A stretch of 64,000 bases of DNA, taken from the NCBI GenBank assembly GCA_018267275.1, contig JAFDYV010000002.1, positions 124,001 through 188,000 on the forward strand, given 5' to 3'. Position numbers and translations under genes: made by a program. Shown one piece after another: positions 35,370 to 43,478 of this stretch. Under the pieces are notes generated by a model, which made no database searches, was not told the origin of the DNA, and saw nothing but the letters and a program-made list of their open reading frames with translations. The stretch comes from Bacteroidota bacterium. GTDB lineage: Bacteria > Bacteroidota > Bacteroidia > Cytophagales > Cyclobacteriaceae. Each line of letters opens with the position of its first letter. Within the stretch, counting starts at the first letter, position 1.

Positions 35370-35699
35370 TCAACAACAGTTACTTGGCTCATTGTGGCTC
35401 GCAAACAAGTCTGCAATTGCTTTGCGTGCGCGTTTCCATACCTTTTCGTCAATGCAATAACACACCGAGGGACCTTCAATGTCTCCTTTTATCAATCCCA
35501 CCTTTTTTAATTCTTTAAGGTGCTGCGAAACGGTTGATTGAGACAACGGAAGTTCATCCACAATGTCGCCACACATGCATGACTTGGTTCGTATCAAAAA
35601 CTGAACGATGGCAATGCGTGCGGGGTGACCCAACGCTTTCGCAAATGCTGCCAGGTCGTTTTGTGTTTTTGTGAATTCTTCTGTTTTGGTAAGTCCCAT
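35370..35699 (-). CDS. arsR: ArsR family metalloid-responsive repressor
   Basis: A 109-residue winged-helix repressor. The recognition helix is [19 protein letters not shown], and a metalloid-binding pair lies in the helix before it ([11 protein letters not shown], Cys41 and Cys43). Further cysteines are at 80, 82 and the C-terminal pair 108-109. As(III) binding would release the protein from the two palindromes at 35334-35349 and 35712-35727. It is the first gene of an arsR-arsM-phosphatase operon on the minus strand. Confidence 0.92.
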   Translation of the reverse strand: MGLTKTEEFTKTQNDLAAFAKALGHPARIAIVQFLIRTKSCMCGDIVDELPLSQSTVSQHLKELKKVGLIKGDIEGPSVCYCIDEKVWKRARKAIADLFASHNEPSNCC

Positions 35700-35711
35700 T
35701 GTGATTTTATA

Positions 35712-35745
35712 ATCGTAAAATTACGATAAAAGTTTCAGCAGCAAA
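35712..35745 (-). promoter_or_regulatory. Promoter and operator of the ars operon
   Basis: The perfect palindrome ATCGTAAAATTACGAT (35712-35727) covers the -7 element TAATTTTA (35723-35716 on the minus strand). An 18-base spacer separates it from TTTG (35745-35742). ArsR bound here would block the polymerase. The site is 12 bases before the arsR ATG. Confidence 0.75.
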
Positions 35746-35825
35746 TAGATTTTTTCTACCGCCCCGTTGAAGTCATTGAAAAGAAGTTGTTGTGCAGGCT
35801 TTTCAGTTCAAACAACTACGCCCGT

Positions 35826-35858
35826 TTTGCCGTTTAGAGGGCAGTTTCGGTATATTTG
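35826..35858 (+). promoter_or_regulatory. Promoter of the first DUF5916 gene
   Basis: TTTG (35826-35829), a 21-base spacer, and TATATTTG (35851-35858), a perfect TAnnTTTG match, 12 bases before the ATG at 35871. It is among the clearest Bacteroidota promoters in the window. Confidence 0.65.
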
Positions 35859-35870
35859 CGGTCTTTTTTT

Positions 35871-38147
35871 ATGCGGCAAGCGGTTCTTTTGGTAATAGCG
35901 TTGGTTTTTGGATCGTTGGCATACGGACAAAAAAACAGGCCGGGTCTCCCGTTGATGATTGCACAGGCCAGCGACAAAGTGGTGTTGGATGGTGTTTTGA
36001 ATGAGTCTACCTGGCAGAAAGCAGATGTAGCCAAGAATTTCTTTTTGAACTACCCCGTAGACTCGCTTCCTCCTACCTTCCAGTCCGAGGCGAGGTTGGC
36101 TTACGATGACCATTTTTTGTACGTGTCTTTTGTATGCTATGATGACGCAAAGCCCAACATTATGCAGTCTCTGCGAAGGGATGTGGACTGGGATCTCAAT
36201 GACAACATTGGAATTTTCTTGGATTCATATAACGACTATACGAATGGTTTTTATTTTACAATTACTCCTTTTGGCGTTCAGTCAGAGGGAATTATATCCG
36301 GAGGAGGGCAAGATGATGATTCGTTTAACGGTAGTTGGGACAATAAATGGTACTCAGAAGTAAAACGCTCACCTGATAAGTGGGTGGCTGAGTTAGCGAT
36401 ACCATTAAAATCATTTCGCTACAATCACAACTCAAGAGAATGGAATGTTACTTTTTTGAGACAAGATTTGAAGCACAACCAAGTAAGCAGTTGGATAGCC
36501 ACACCGATTCAATTCATCCCGGCTTCGTTTGCGTACTCTGGCAAGCTTGTGTTTGAAAACCTGCCTCCCCATGCCGGTGCGAATGTTTCCCTGATTCCCT
36601 ATTTGGCAAGCGTGAGCCAACAAGATATTGAGAATAACAGGCCGATTGCGAGCACAGGTAATGTAGGGCTTGACGCAAAAGTTGCGATTAGCCCGTCACT
36701 GAATTTGGACTTAACGGTGAATCCCGATTTTTCGAATGTTGAAGTAGATCAACAAGTGATTAACCTAACGCGATTTGAGTTTCAATTTCCCGAAAGGCGC
36801 CAGTTCTTTTTAGAGAACAGTGATTTGTTCTCAACGCCTGGTTTTCCGGACACGCGCCCTTTCTTTTCGCGCAGGGTAGGTCTGGTGTTGGATTCCACAG
36901 GCTCGGCAAGGCAGGTGCCCATTCAATATGGCGCCCGCGTGAGCGGCAAAATTGGCAAAGATTGGCGCATTGGTGTTTTGAACATGAGAACTGCAGAAAA
37001 AGCGTCCATAGGTTTGCCTAGCCAAATGTACTCGATGGCCATCGTACAAAAACAAATATTTTCTCGCTCAAATATCGATTTCTTTATTGTTGATAAGCAA
37101 TCGTTGGGCGTTGGCACATATGATAGAACGAAGAGATACGCGCCCGGATTGGTGCGTGATGTAATTAACGGAACAGACACCACCAAGCGGCTTAATTTGT
37201 ATAACCGTGTGGTGGGATTTGATTTTAACCTCATTACCAAAAGCAACAGGTGGAATGGCGACATTTACTATCATCATTCACTGGATGACTTTTCGACTAA
37301 CAATAATTTTTCGACTGGTGCATTTGTTGGCTATAACACGCGGCACTTCAATGCCTTTGTGGCCAATAATGCCGTTGGAAAAAATTACAATGCGGAGACG
37401 GGGTTTGTTCCAGCTTTGGCGATTTATCCAGGTTATTTAAGCGGCTTTGGCAGGGTAGAGGGCAGGCTCTATCCAAAAAACTCTCCCATTGCTGTAATGG
37501 GGCCGGGAGCTGAAGTCAACTACACTTTTATTCCAGGAGGTAAACTTACCGATAGAACGTATTCTGTAGATTACGTTTTCAATTTTTTGAATACGTCTTT
37601 TTTGGCGGCTTCTGCCACTCACATTTTTCAACTCCTCCCGGAAGAATTTAATCCGCTGTTTCCGCGTGGAGGGATCCCGTATGTCACGGGCAAGCAATTT
37701 GAGTGGACAGAATTTGAATTGAACTACAACTCAAATACCCGCAAGGTTTTCAACTTTTCTGCCCAAGTCAGTGGAGGGCAGTTTTATTCCGGTACACGGC
37801 TTACCGCTGGAGGCACGCTCAACTACCGCTACCAGCCTTATGGTAGCTTGGGGGTGACGATCAATTACAACGAACTGCATTTGGGTCAGCCCTATGGAAG
37901 TGCTGATTTTTTGCTGATACGCCCGCGCCTTGATCTTACGCTTTCAACAAAATTGTTTCTTACAGCGGTATATCAGTACAATACTCGTTTTGAATCATAC
38001 AATTTCAACGCACGACTTCAGTGGCGTTTCAAACCGGCATCAGACATTTTCTTGGTGTATAACCACACGGACAATCGCCTGCCTACCGATGCGCGCGCCA
38101 ATGATCAAGCCTTGGTGTTGAAGTTTACCTATTGGTTGAATCTGTAA
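35871..38147 (+). CDS. DUF5916 family outer-membrane protein, copy 1
   Basis: A 758-residue exported protein. The signal MRQAVLLVIALVFGSLAYGQ starts at ATG 35871. An N-terminal carbohydrate-binding-like domain (family 9 type, about 30-220, with EARLAYDDHFLYVSFVCYDD) is followed by the DUF5916 beta-barrel. The segment DLTVNPDFSNVEVDQQVINL and then FPERRQFFLENSDLFS is diagnostic and shared with the second copy at 46387-48615. The substrate is unknown; many Bacteroidota have several paralogues. It is divergent from the ars operon. Confidence 0.88.
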   Translation: MRQAVLLVIALVFGSLAYGQKNRPGLPLMIAQASDKVVLDGVLNESTWQKADVAKNFFLNYPVDSLPPTFQSEARLAYDDHFLYVSFVCYDDAKPNIMQSLRRDVDWDLNDNIGIFLDSYNDYTNGFYFTITPFGVQSEGIISGGGQDDDSFNGSWDNKWYSEVKRSPDKWVAELAIPLKSFRYNHNSREWNVTFLRQDLKHNQVSSWIATPIQFIPASFAYSGKLVFENLPPHAGANVSLIPYLASVSQQDIENNRPIASTGNVGLDAKVAISPSLNLDLTVNPDFSNVEVDQQVINLTRFEFQFPERRQFFLENSDLFSTPGFPDTRPFFSRRVGLVLDSTGSARQVPIQYGARVSGKIGKDWRIGVLNMRTAEKASIGLPSQMYSMAIVQKQIFSRSNIDFFIVDKQSLGVGTYDRTKRYAPGLVRDVINGTDTTKRLNLYNRVVGFDFNLITKSNRWNGDIYYHHSLDDFSTNNNFSTGAFVGYNTRHFNAFVANNAVGKNYNAETGFVPALAIYPGYLSGFGRVEGRLYPKNSPIAVMGPGAEVNYTFIPGGKLTDRTYSVDYVFNFLNTSFLAASATHIFQLLPEEFNPLFPRGGIPYVTGKQFEWTEFELNYNSNTRKVFNFSAQVSGGQFYSGTRLTAGGTLNYRYQPYGSLGVTINYNELHLGQPYGSADFLLIRPRLDLTLSTKLFLTAVYQYNTRFESYNFNARLQWRFKPASDIFLVYNHTDNRLPTDARANDQALVLKFTYWLNL

Positions 38148-38213
38148 AGTCTCAGTGTTTGCCCCGGCATTCTTTTGCATTATTTCCTGTAAATTCTGTC
38201 GCCTAATTTTAAG

Positions 38214-38221
38214 TACATTTG
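38214..38221 (+). promoter_or_regulatory. -7 element of the ferredoxin reductase gene
   Basis: TACATTTG is a perfect TAnnTTTG match 33 bases before the ATG at 38255. No -33 element is evident at the usual spacing. Confidence 0.45.
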
Positions 38222-38254
38222 CGGCCTAGTTTGTTATAGAGCTAAAATTGACAT

Positions 38255-39364
38255 ATGGCGTTCGGTTTGTTTAAGAAAAAAAAAGAGGAGAAAAAGGAAG
38301 AAACTGGCTCACATTACCATGAGCTGAAAGTGAAAAACATCATCCAAGAAACGAAGGATGCTATTTCGATTGTTTTTGAGCAGCCCGCCAATAAAATCAG
38401 TTACAAGTCGGGTCAGTTTTTAACGTTGATTGTACCGGTGCAAAGCAAAGAGGTGCGCAGGGCTTATTCGCTTTGTAGCTCGCCCTTTGTGGATGCTGAT
38501 TTGGCGGTAAGCGTGAAGCGGGTCGACAAAGGTTTGATGTCGAACTGGCTTCCCGACAATCTAAAGGTGGGTGACAAGATAAAGGTGATGGAGCCCATGG
38601 GGCAGTTCACTACCGAATTTTCAAAAGCAAATAAGCGTCATCTGGTCATGTTTGCGGGTGGCTCGGGTATTACACCCATGATGTCCATCATTAAAAGTTT
38701 GTTAACGCAAGAGCCGGATAGCATCTGTTCTCTTATCTATTGTAATCGCGACATCGATAGTATCATTTTCAAGAGCCAGTTTGACCAACTGCAAACAACC
38801 TATGAAGGACGTTTGCACGTGATCCATATTTTAGACAATGCCCCAATGAATTGGCAGGGGCTCTCTGGTTTGCTCAACAAAGAAATGTTGGTGAAATTGT
38901 TCGAGCGCATACCCGATTGGGGGTTGGATAAAACTACGTATTTGATGTGCGGCCCAGAGGGTATGATGAAAAATGTAGAGGCATTGTTGGCTGAGCATCA
39001 AATTCCAAAAGAAAAGGTTTTCAAAGAAAGTTTTGTGGCGGGTGTGCTTGACAAACCCAAGAAAGACGAACAGCCGAGTGGCGAAAAGAAAACGCGCGAT
39101 GTGGTCATCCGCTATGATGGAAATGAGCATACCATTGCCGTTCCGCATAACAAAACGATTTTAGAAACTGCCCTCGATCAAGGCATTGATTTACCTTACT
39201 CTTGTCAAAGTGGTTTGTGCACCGCTTGCCGCGGAAAGGCATTGTCCGGCCAAGTGAAGTTAGATGAAGAAGAAGGTTTATCCAAGAGCGAGCGTGCCGA
39301 AGGTTATGTGCTTACTTGCGTTGGCCATCCAATGACGGATGATGTGGTGATTGAGATTGGGTAA
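38255..39364 (+). CDS. FAD/[2Fe-2S] oxidoreductase, PaaE-like
   Basis: A 369-residue electron-transfer protein. Order: a short Lys-Glu-rich head (KKKKEEKKEE), an FAD-binding domain with RRAYSLCSSP (about 70-79), a NAD(P)-binding domain with FAGGSGITPMMSIIKSLL, and a C-terminal plant-type ferredoxin domain with CQSGLCTACRG and a fourth Cys in VLTCVGHP (CX4CX2CX29C). This is the layout of the phenylacetyl-CoA epoxidase reductase PaaE and related reductases. No paa genes are near, so the oxygenase partner is unknown. Confidence 0.85.
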   Translation: MAFGLFKKKKEEKKEETGSHYHELKVKNIIQETKDAISIVFEQPANKISYKSGQFLTLIVPVQSKEVRRAYSLCSSPFVDADLAVSVKRVDKGLMSNWLPDNLKVGDKIKVMEPMGQFTTEFSKANKRHLVMFAGGSGITPMMSIIKSLLTQEPDSICSLIYCNRDIDSIIFKSQFDQLQTTYEGRLHVIHILDNAPMNWQGLSGLLNKEMLVKLFERIPDWGLDKTTYLMCGPEGMMKNVEALLAEHQIPKEKVFKESFVAGVLDKPKKDEQPSGEKKTRDVVIRYDGNEHTIAVPHNKTILETALDQGIDLPYSCQSGLCTACRGKALSGQVKLDEEEGLSKSERAEGYVLTCVGHPMTDDVVIEIG

Positions 39365-39413
39365 CCGACCCAAGTTACGATTCGCGCCTTTGCGTTTTAG
39401 TGGTGATGAAAGA

Positions 39414-40901
39414 TTACTTACTTTTGGCAAACTCCATTCCCTCAAAATCCAATTTGCTGATTTCCCCATTTGCGTTCAGGAAAAATTGTGCAAGTGCTTT
39501 TCCATACCAACCTTTTTCATAATCCCCACGGAAGGTATCGAAATGCCAGTGTTGCACGGTGGCCGTTAAGTAGTTGTTGGTGGTAATTTTCAAACTTCCA
39601 TTCTCAATTTTTACTTCGGCTTCGCCATAGAGTGGATCAACATACTTTCCTTCATAAGCTGTGAGTGGCAACGATGGCTTTGTATCGGCCACTCGCTTTG
39701 CTTCGAAATCTCTTTCTGCTTTCTCACCATTTGCCTTTATGTCGCCATATAACCTCAAAAATTCTTTGCTCCAATCACGATTGCCACCCAAGGCAAATAG
39801 GTCAAATGTTTTGTAGACCAACGCGTGGCGCACTTCGGCATGGTCTAGGTTACCGAAAACATAAACGCCTAATTTTGCATCCGGAAGCTGCGCGTGAATA
39901 GCCACTTCACCGGCCAAGCTGCCAGTGTGGTAATTGATTTTTTTGCCCTTGTAGTCGTGTTGAAACCACCCAAGTCCATACGTCATCCAGTTGGGTTTGA
40001 TCAGCTGCATGGTTGGATAAAACTGACTGGCAGGAACAATTGTTTGTGGTTTGAACATTTCGACCCATGTTTTGGGTTTGAGCAACCGCCCGCCATTGTA
40101 TTTACTGCTGTCTAGCATTGACTGCATCCACAGACTAATATCGTCAAGGCAAGAGTACACGCTGCCGGCCGGGCCGATTTTGTCTGGCGTAGAAGGCGTG
40201 ATCGCCCGAATGGCGTTATTGTAGTAATAGTGTGGTTTCGATTGATTGGTCTCTTTCACGCTTGCCAATTGCGAAAAGGTGCGCGTCATGTTTAATGGTT
40301 TGAAAATTCGGTCTACAATAAATTGCTCCCATTTTTGACCCGAAACATTCTCGATCACTTTACCAGCCACCAAATAGAAAATATTTTGGTAAATGAAACT
40401 CGACCGCATCGAATAGCTTGGTTTTACCAATTCCATTTTCTTCAATACCTCTTCGGAAGAAATATCCATCACCCCCCACAAGAAGTCCGCATTGCCTACG
40501 CCACTGTTATGAATAAACAAATCTCGGATTTGCAATTCGCGAGTAACGTTTACATCGTACAGTTTGAAATCCGGCACATACTTACTCACAGGGTCATCCC
40601 AATTGACCTTTCCCTCATCCACCAATATGCCCATGCACACAGCCGTCATCGCTTTGGTGGTGGAAGCACACGCAAAAATGGTTTTCGTATCAACGAGATT
40701 ATTGGTACCAATCTCGCGAACACCATAACCCTTTTTGAAAATGATTTTGCCGTCTTTCACAACGGCCACTGCCAAGCCAGGTGCTTGCCATTCTTTTCGA
40801 GCGTTATTTATGTAGGCGTCAAGTTCCCTCAGTTGTTTTGAAAGGTCTTGCGCAACGCTTAGGTTGGCAATGAATACAAGTAGTAGTACTATGTTTTTCA
40901 T
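39414..40901 (-). CDS. Beta-lactamase-fold serine hydrolase with C-terminal domain
   Basis: A 495-residue exported hydrolase. The signal is MKNIVLLLVFIANLSVAQ from the ATG at 40901. Class C-type motifs are Ser-x-x-Lys in ACASTTKAM, Tyr-x-Asn in FIYQNIFYL and an HTG motif in NYHTGSLAGE. An extra C-terminal beta-rich domain (about 395-495, YEGKYVDPLYGEAEVK) is common in esterase-type relatives. It could be an esterase, D-aminopeptidase or penicillin-binding-like enzyme. It follows a related hydrolase gene (40936-42075) by 34 bases. Confidence 0.85.
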   Translation of the reverse strand: MKNIVLLLVFIANLSVAQDLSKQLRELDAYINNARKEWQAPGLAVAVVKDGKIIFKKGYGVREIGTNNLVDTKTIFACASTTKAMTAVCMGILVDEGKVNWDDPVSKYVPDFKLYDVNVTRELQIRDLFIHNSGVGNADFLWGVMDISSEEVLKKMELVKPSYSMRSSFIYQNIFYLVAGKVIENVSGQKWEQFIVDRIFKPLNMTRTFSQLASVKETNQSKPHYYYNNAIRAITPSTPDKIGPAGSVYSCLDDISLWMQSMLDSSKYNGGRLLKPKTWVEMFKPQTIVPASQFYPTMQLIKPNWMTYGLGWFQHDYKGKKINYHTGSLAGEVAIHAQLPDAKLGVYVFGNLDHAEVRHALVYKTFDLFALGGNRDWSKEFLRLYGDIKANGEKAERDFEAKRVADTKPSLPLTAYEGKYVDPLYGEAEVKIENGSLKITTNNYLTATVQHWHFDTFRGDYEKGWYGKALAQFFLNANGEISKLDFEGMEFAKSK

Positions 40902-40935
40902 ATTGTTTATTGCTGGTCCGCTTTTCAATCGAAAT

Positions 40936-42075
40936 CTAGTCAAGCCAGTTACTTTTCATTAAAGATGCTAAAACTTTTTTTCTCAATGGTAAAATTTGCA
41001 CAGGCTTATTGCAAAGCAAAATATACACAATCTCCTTTTCTGGAATGCTAACGAAGTCGCTACTAAAGCCACCTTGCGAGCCTGTATGCGATATCATCTT
41101 AACTGAATCGCTGGGCTGCGACAAAAACCAACCAACACCAATGAATGGCGGCTCATCTGATTTCCAATTTTCATATGTGGTAATGGTGCGAGACCTTTCA
41201 ATGGTTTCTTTGTTCAAGAACACCGCTTTTCGCAACGCAATCTCATACTTTGCCAATTCGTCCACCGAGCTCCAAATGCCGCCATTGCCCGCAGCTGCAA
41301 AAGTAGGCTCCTCGCCATAGTCCAACTCGTTCCATCTTCCATCTTTTATTACATAGGCGTGCGATACACCCTTGTCGGGGAAAGAGCCATCCGTAATCAA
41401 ACTAGTAGTCATGCCTGATGGTTTGAATATTTTTTCAACAATAACCGATTGCCATTTTCTGCCCTCTATTTTTTCGATGATCAGTGCCAAACCGTTGAAG
41501 GCAGGATTAGAATACTCAAATTGCGAACCCGGTTCGAATAGGAGTGTATCGTTTTGTTTGATGGGAGCAAAGTTCTCTTCGTCTTTAGCAGTTAATAAAA
41601 ATTCTTCGCTTAATAATTTCCATCGGTTATCTGGCAAGCCTGAGGTATGGGTGAGCAAGTGATGGATTTTTACTTTGTTGGCAATGGATTGGTTTTTAAA
41701 ATCAGGAAAGTACTTGGATAAACTAGCCATCAACGAAAGTTTGCCTTCGTCTGCCAATTGCATAATAGCGTTGGCAACAAACGTTTTTGAAATAGATCCC
41801 GTGTTGAAAAGGGTTTGGGTGGTGATTTTTTCTTTCGTATTCAAGTCCGCCAATCCGTAGCCTTTTGAAAAGACTACTTTCTCGCCTTTTATAATTAAGA
41901 CTGCGCCACCGGGTTCGTTTTCTTTGAATTCTTGGGTGAATAATGAATCAATATGTTGCGCAAGTTTTCGTTCCGGAGCTTTAATGCACGAGGTTAAAAA
42001 AAGTGGTACAGTGAAAGAAATAAGAAATATTCCACGCAAGGTTGCAAGGATGTAAAAATCAGGCTGCCTAACCAT
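40936..42075 (-). CDS. Beta-lactamase-fold serine hydrolase, probable lipoprotein
   Basis: A 379-residue hydrolase starting at ATG 42075. A hydrophobic N-terminus (about 9-28) ends in LFLTSC, a lipobox. Catalytic motifs are Ser-x-x-Lys in TGSISKTFVANAIM, Tyr-x-Asn in FEYSNPAFNGLALI and His-Thr-Gly in SHTGSQGGFSSD. It is related in fold to the next gene on the strand but lacks the C-terminal extension. The substrate is unknown. It precedes the other hydrolase and follows a small membrane protein gene by 4 bases. Confidence 0.85.
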   Translation of the reverse strand: MVRQPDFYILATLRGIFLISFTVPLFLTSCIKAPERKLAQHIDSLFTQEFKENEPGGAVLIIKGEKVVFSKGYGLADLNTKEKITTQTLFNTGSISKTFVANAIMQLADEGKLSLMASLSKYFPDFKNQSIANKVKIHHLLTHTSGLPDNRWKLLSEEFLLTAKDEENFAPIKQNDTLLFEPGSQFEYSNPAFNGLALIIEKIEGRKWQSVIVEKIFKPSGMTTSLITDGSFPDKGVSHAYVIKDGRWNELDYGEEPTFAAAGNGGIWSSVDELAKYEIALRKAVFLNKETIERSRTITTYENWKSDEPPFIGVGWFLSQPSDSVKMISHTGSQGGFSSDFVSIPEKEIVYILLCNKPVQILPLRKKVLASLMKSNWLD

Positions 42076-42079
42076 TTTG

Positions 42080-42316
42080 TTATTTTCTATGCTTAATCAA
42101 AGAACTAATCGCTATCACTACCCACACAGAGTTGATAAGCGTAAAAGGATATGCTTCTTTGTAAACGCTATTGATGATGAGAAGTATGCCGCCCACTAGA
42201 TTCATCAATTGGAACTCTCTTGAATCAGATTTTATTTTTTGGTAGCTGTTTAATCCGTAGGCACCTATCACGAGTACCGAACCAATCCAGCCAATCGTTT
42301 CTATCAAAAGCTTCAT
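42080..42316 (-). CDS. Small membrane protein, CBU_0592-like
   Basis: A 78-residue membrane protein with three hydrophobic segments (about 5-22, 33-50, 55-72). The pattern MKLLIETIGWIGSVLVIGAY with LNSYQKIKSD is typical of the small CBU_0592-like family. ATG at 42316 is chosen; the frame is open further up to 42355 but that stretch is the degenerate repeat region. It lies 4 bases upstream of the lipoprotein hydrolase. Confidence 0.7.
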   Translation of the reverse strand: MKLLIETIGWIGSVLVIGAYGLNSYQKIKSDSREFQLMNLVGGILLIINSVYKEAYPFTLINSVWVVIAISSLIKHRK

Positions 42317-42320
42317 ATTT

Positions 42321-42379
42321 CGAGTTTCTAGTTCCAGGTTTCCAGTTCCCAGCAACCAGAAACCAACAACCTTAAACCA
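42321..42379. repeat. Degenerate short tandem repeats between genes
   Basis: The segment is a run of variations on the unit AGTTTCCAGGTT/AACCAGAAACC: GTTTCTAGTTCCAGGTTTCC, then AGTTCCCAGCAACCAGAAAC, then CAACAACC. It fills the gap between the small membrane protein and the SMP-30 gene. No coding potential or hairpin is visible. Confidence 0.6.
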
Positions 42380-42382
42380 ATT

Positions 42383-43381
42383 TCAATTTCTTAACTTAAT
42401 CTTAAGCACCTGCATATCGTTGGTGACGAACAACGTTTTTCCATCGGGCGTAAGGGCACAGTTAGATGTAGCTTCTTGCAATTTTATTTTGCCCAACAGG
42501 TTGCCATCACCATCAAAAATCCAAATACCTCCGGGGCCGGTCGCGAACACGTTACCCTGCGTATCAATTTTCAAACCATCGGGCAAGCCTTTTTCTGTTT
42601 TCGTTAGGGCCGTGGCATCATACATTACTTTGCCTGATGTGATTTGAGCAGAATCATTAACTGAATACACATACCACCTCGCCTTATCAGCATCTGAGTT
42701 GGCGATGTAAAGCTTTTTTCCGTCAGGGGAAAAACCAATTCCATTTGGCCTTGTAAGCGAGTCAATCAGCAGTTGCACGTTTCCGTTGGCATCCACTTTA
42801 AAGACGCCTTGATAGGGTAGTTCTTTCGCGGGGTCATCCATTTGCTTTTCTAGGCCGTAGGCGGGGTCAGTAAAATAGATGTTATAGTTAAAGAATGCCA
42901 AATCGTTGGGGCTGTTAAACTTTTTTCCTTGATACTTTTCAGCAACGGTTGTAAAATCAGCAGTGGGTTCCGTCAAACCGGTGTTCATCATGGCAACCCG
43001 TCTATCGCCATGCTGGCACAACAACAGGTTGCCTTCATCATCTAAGGCCAGTCCGTTTGAGCCCGGCTCGCCACCGCGTGGATTTTCGCCCGTGAAACCA
43101 CTTGGATTGAGGTACACCGAAGCACCGTTTTGTTCAGTCCATTGATAGACAGTGTTGGTAGGAACGTCCGAAAACAACAACTTCTTTTCACCTTCTAGCC
43201 AAAGTGGCCCTTCGCTCCACTCGTAGCCGGTTGCAATTACCGAAACGGTGAGTTCTTTGTCGATTACTGCATCCAGACCGGGCTCGATTCGCTCGACAGA
43301 AATCGTTAAACTAGTTTGTTGGCTTTCTTGTTTACATGCAGCCAATTGAATAACGGTCACCAAGATGAGTAGTCGTTTCAT
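42383..43381 (-). CDS. SMP-30/gluconolactonase family lipoprotein
   Basis: A 332-residue beta-propeller hydrolase. The signal MKRLLILVTVIQLAACKQES has a lipobox with Cys16. The propeller motifs are EWSEGPLWLEGEKKLLFSDV, GSNGLALDDEGNLLLCQHGD, FNSPNDLAFFNYNIYFTDPA and RPNGIGFSPDGKKLYIANSD, with the Glu, Asn and Asp residues that bind the metal ion in gluconolactonases. The substrate is probably a sugar lactone. Confidence 0.88.
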   Translation of the reverse strand: MKRLLILVTVIQLAACKQESQQTSLTISVERIEPGLDAVIDKELTVSVIATGYEWSEGPLWLEGEKKLLFSDVPTNTVYQWTEQNGASVYLNPSGFTGENPRGGEPGSNGLALDDEGNLLLCQHGDRRVAMMNTGLTEPTADFTTVAEKYQGKKFNSPNDLAFFNYNIYFTDPAYGLEKQMDDPAKELPYQGVFKVDANGNVQLLIDSLTRPNGIGFSPDGKKLYIANSDADKARWYVYSVNDSAQITSGKVMYDATALTKTEKGLPDGLKIDTQGNVFATGPGGIWIFDGDGNLLGKIKLQEATSNCALTPDGKTLFVTNDMQVLKIKLRN

Positions 43382-43424
43382 AAAAATGTTTCCAATTGAT
43401 TTTGTTAAACCGATTAAAGCGAAA

Positions 43425-43447
43425 CCAGTATCAAGTATCCAGTATCC
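43425..43447. repeat. Short direct repeats in the M3 peptidase leader
   Basis: Three copies of a 7-9 base unit: CCAGTATCAAGTATCCAG then TATCC, with AGTATC or AGTATCC repeated three times. It sits in the leader before the M3 peptidase gene, within 60 bases of the ATG, and has the same style as the degenerate repeats at 42321-42379. Confidence 0.5.
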
Positions 43448-43478
43448 CTATTATCTTTCCGCATTAAATATACGAAAC

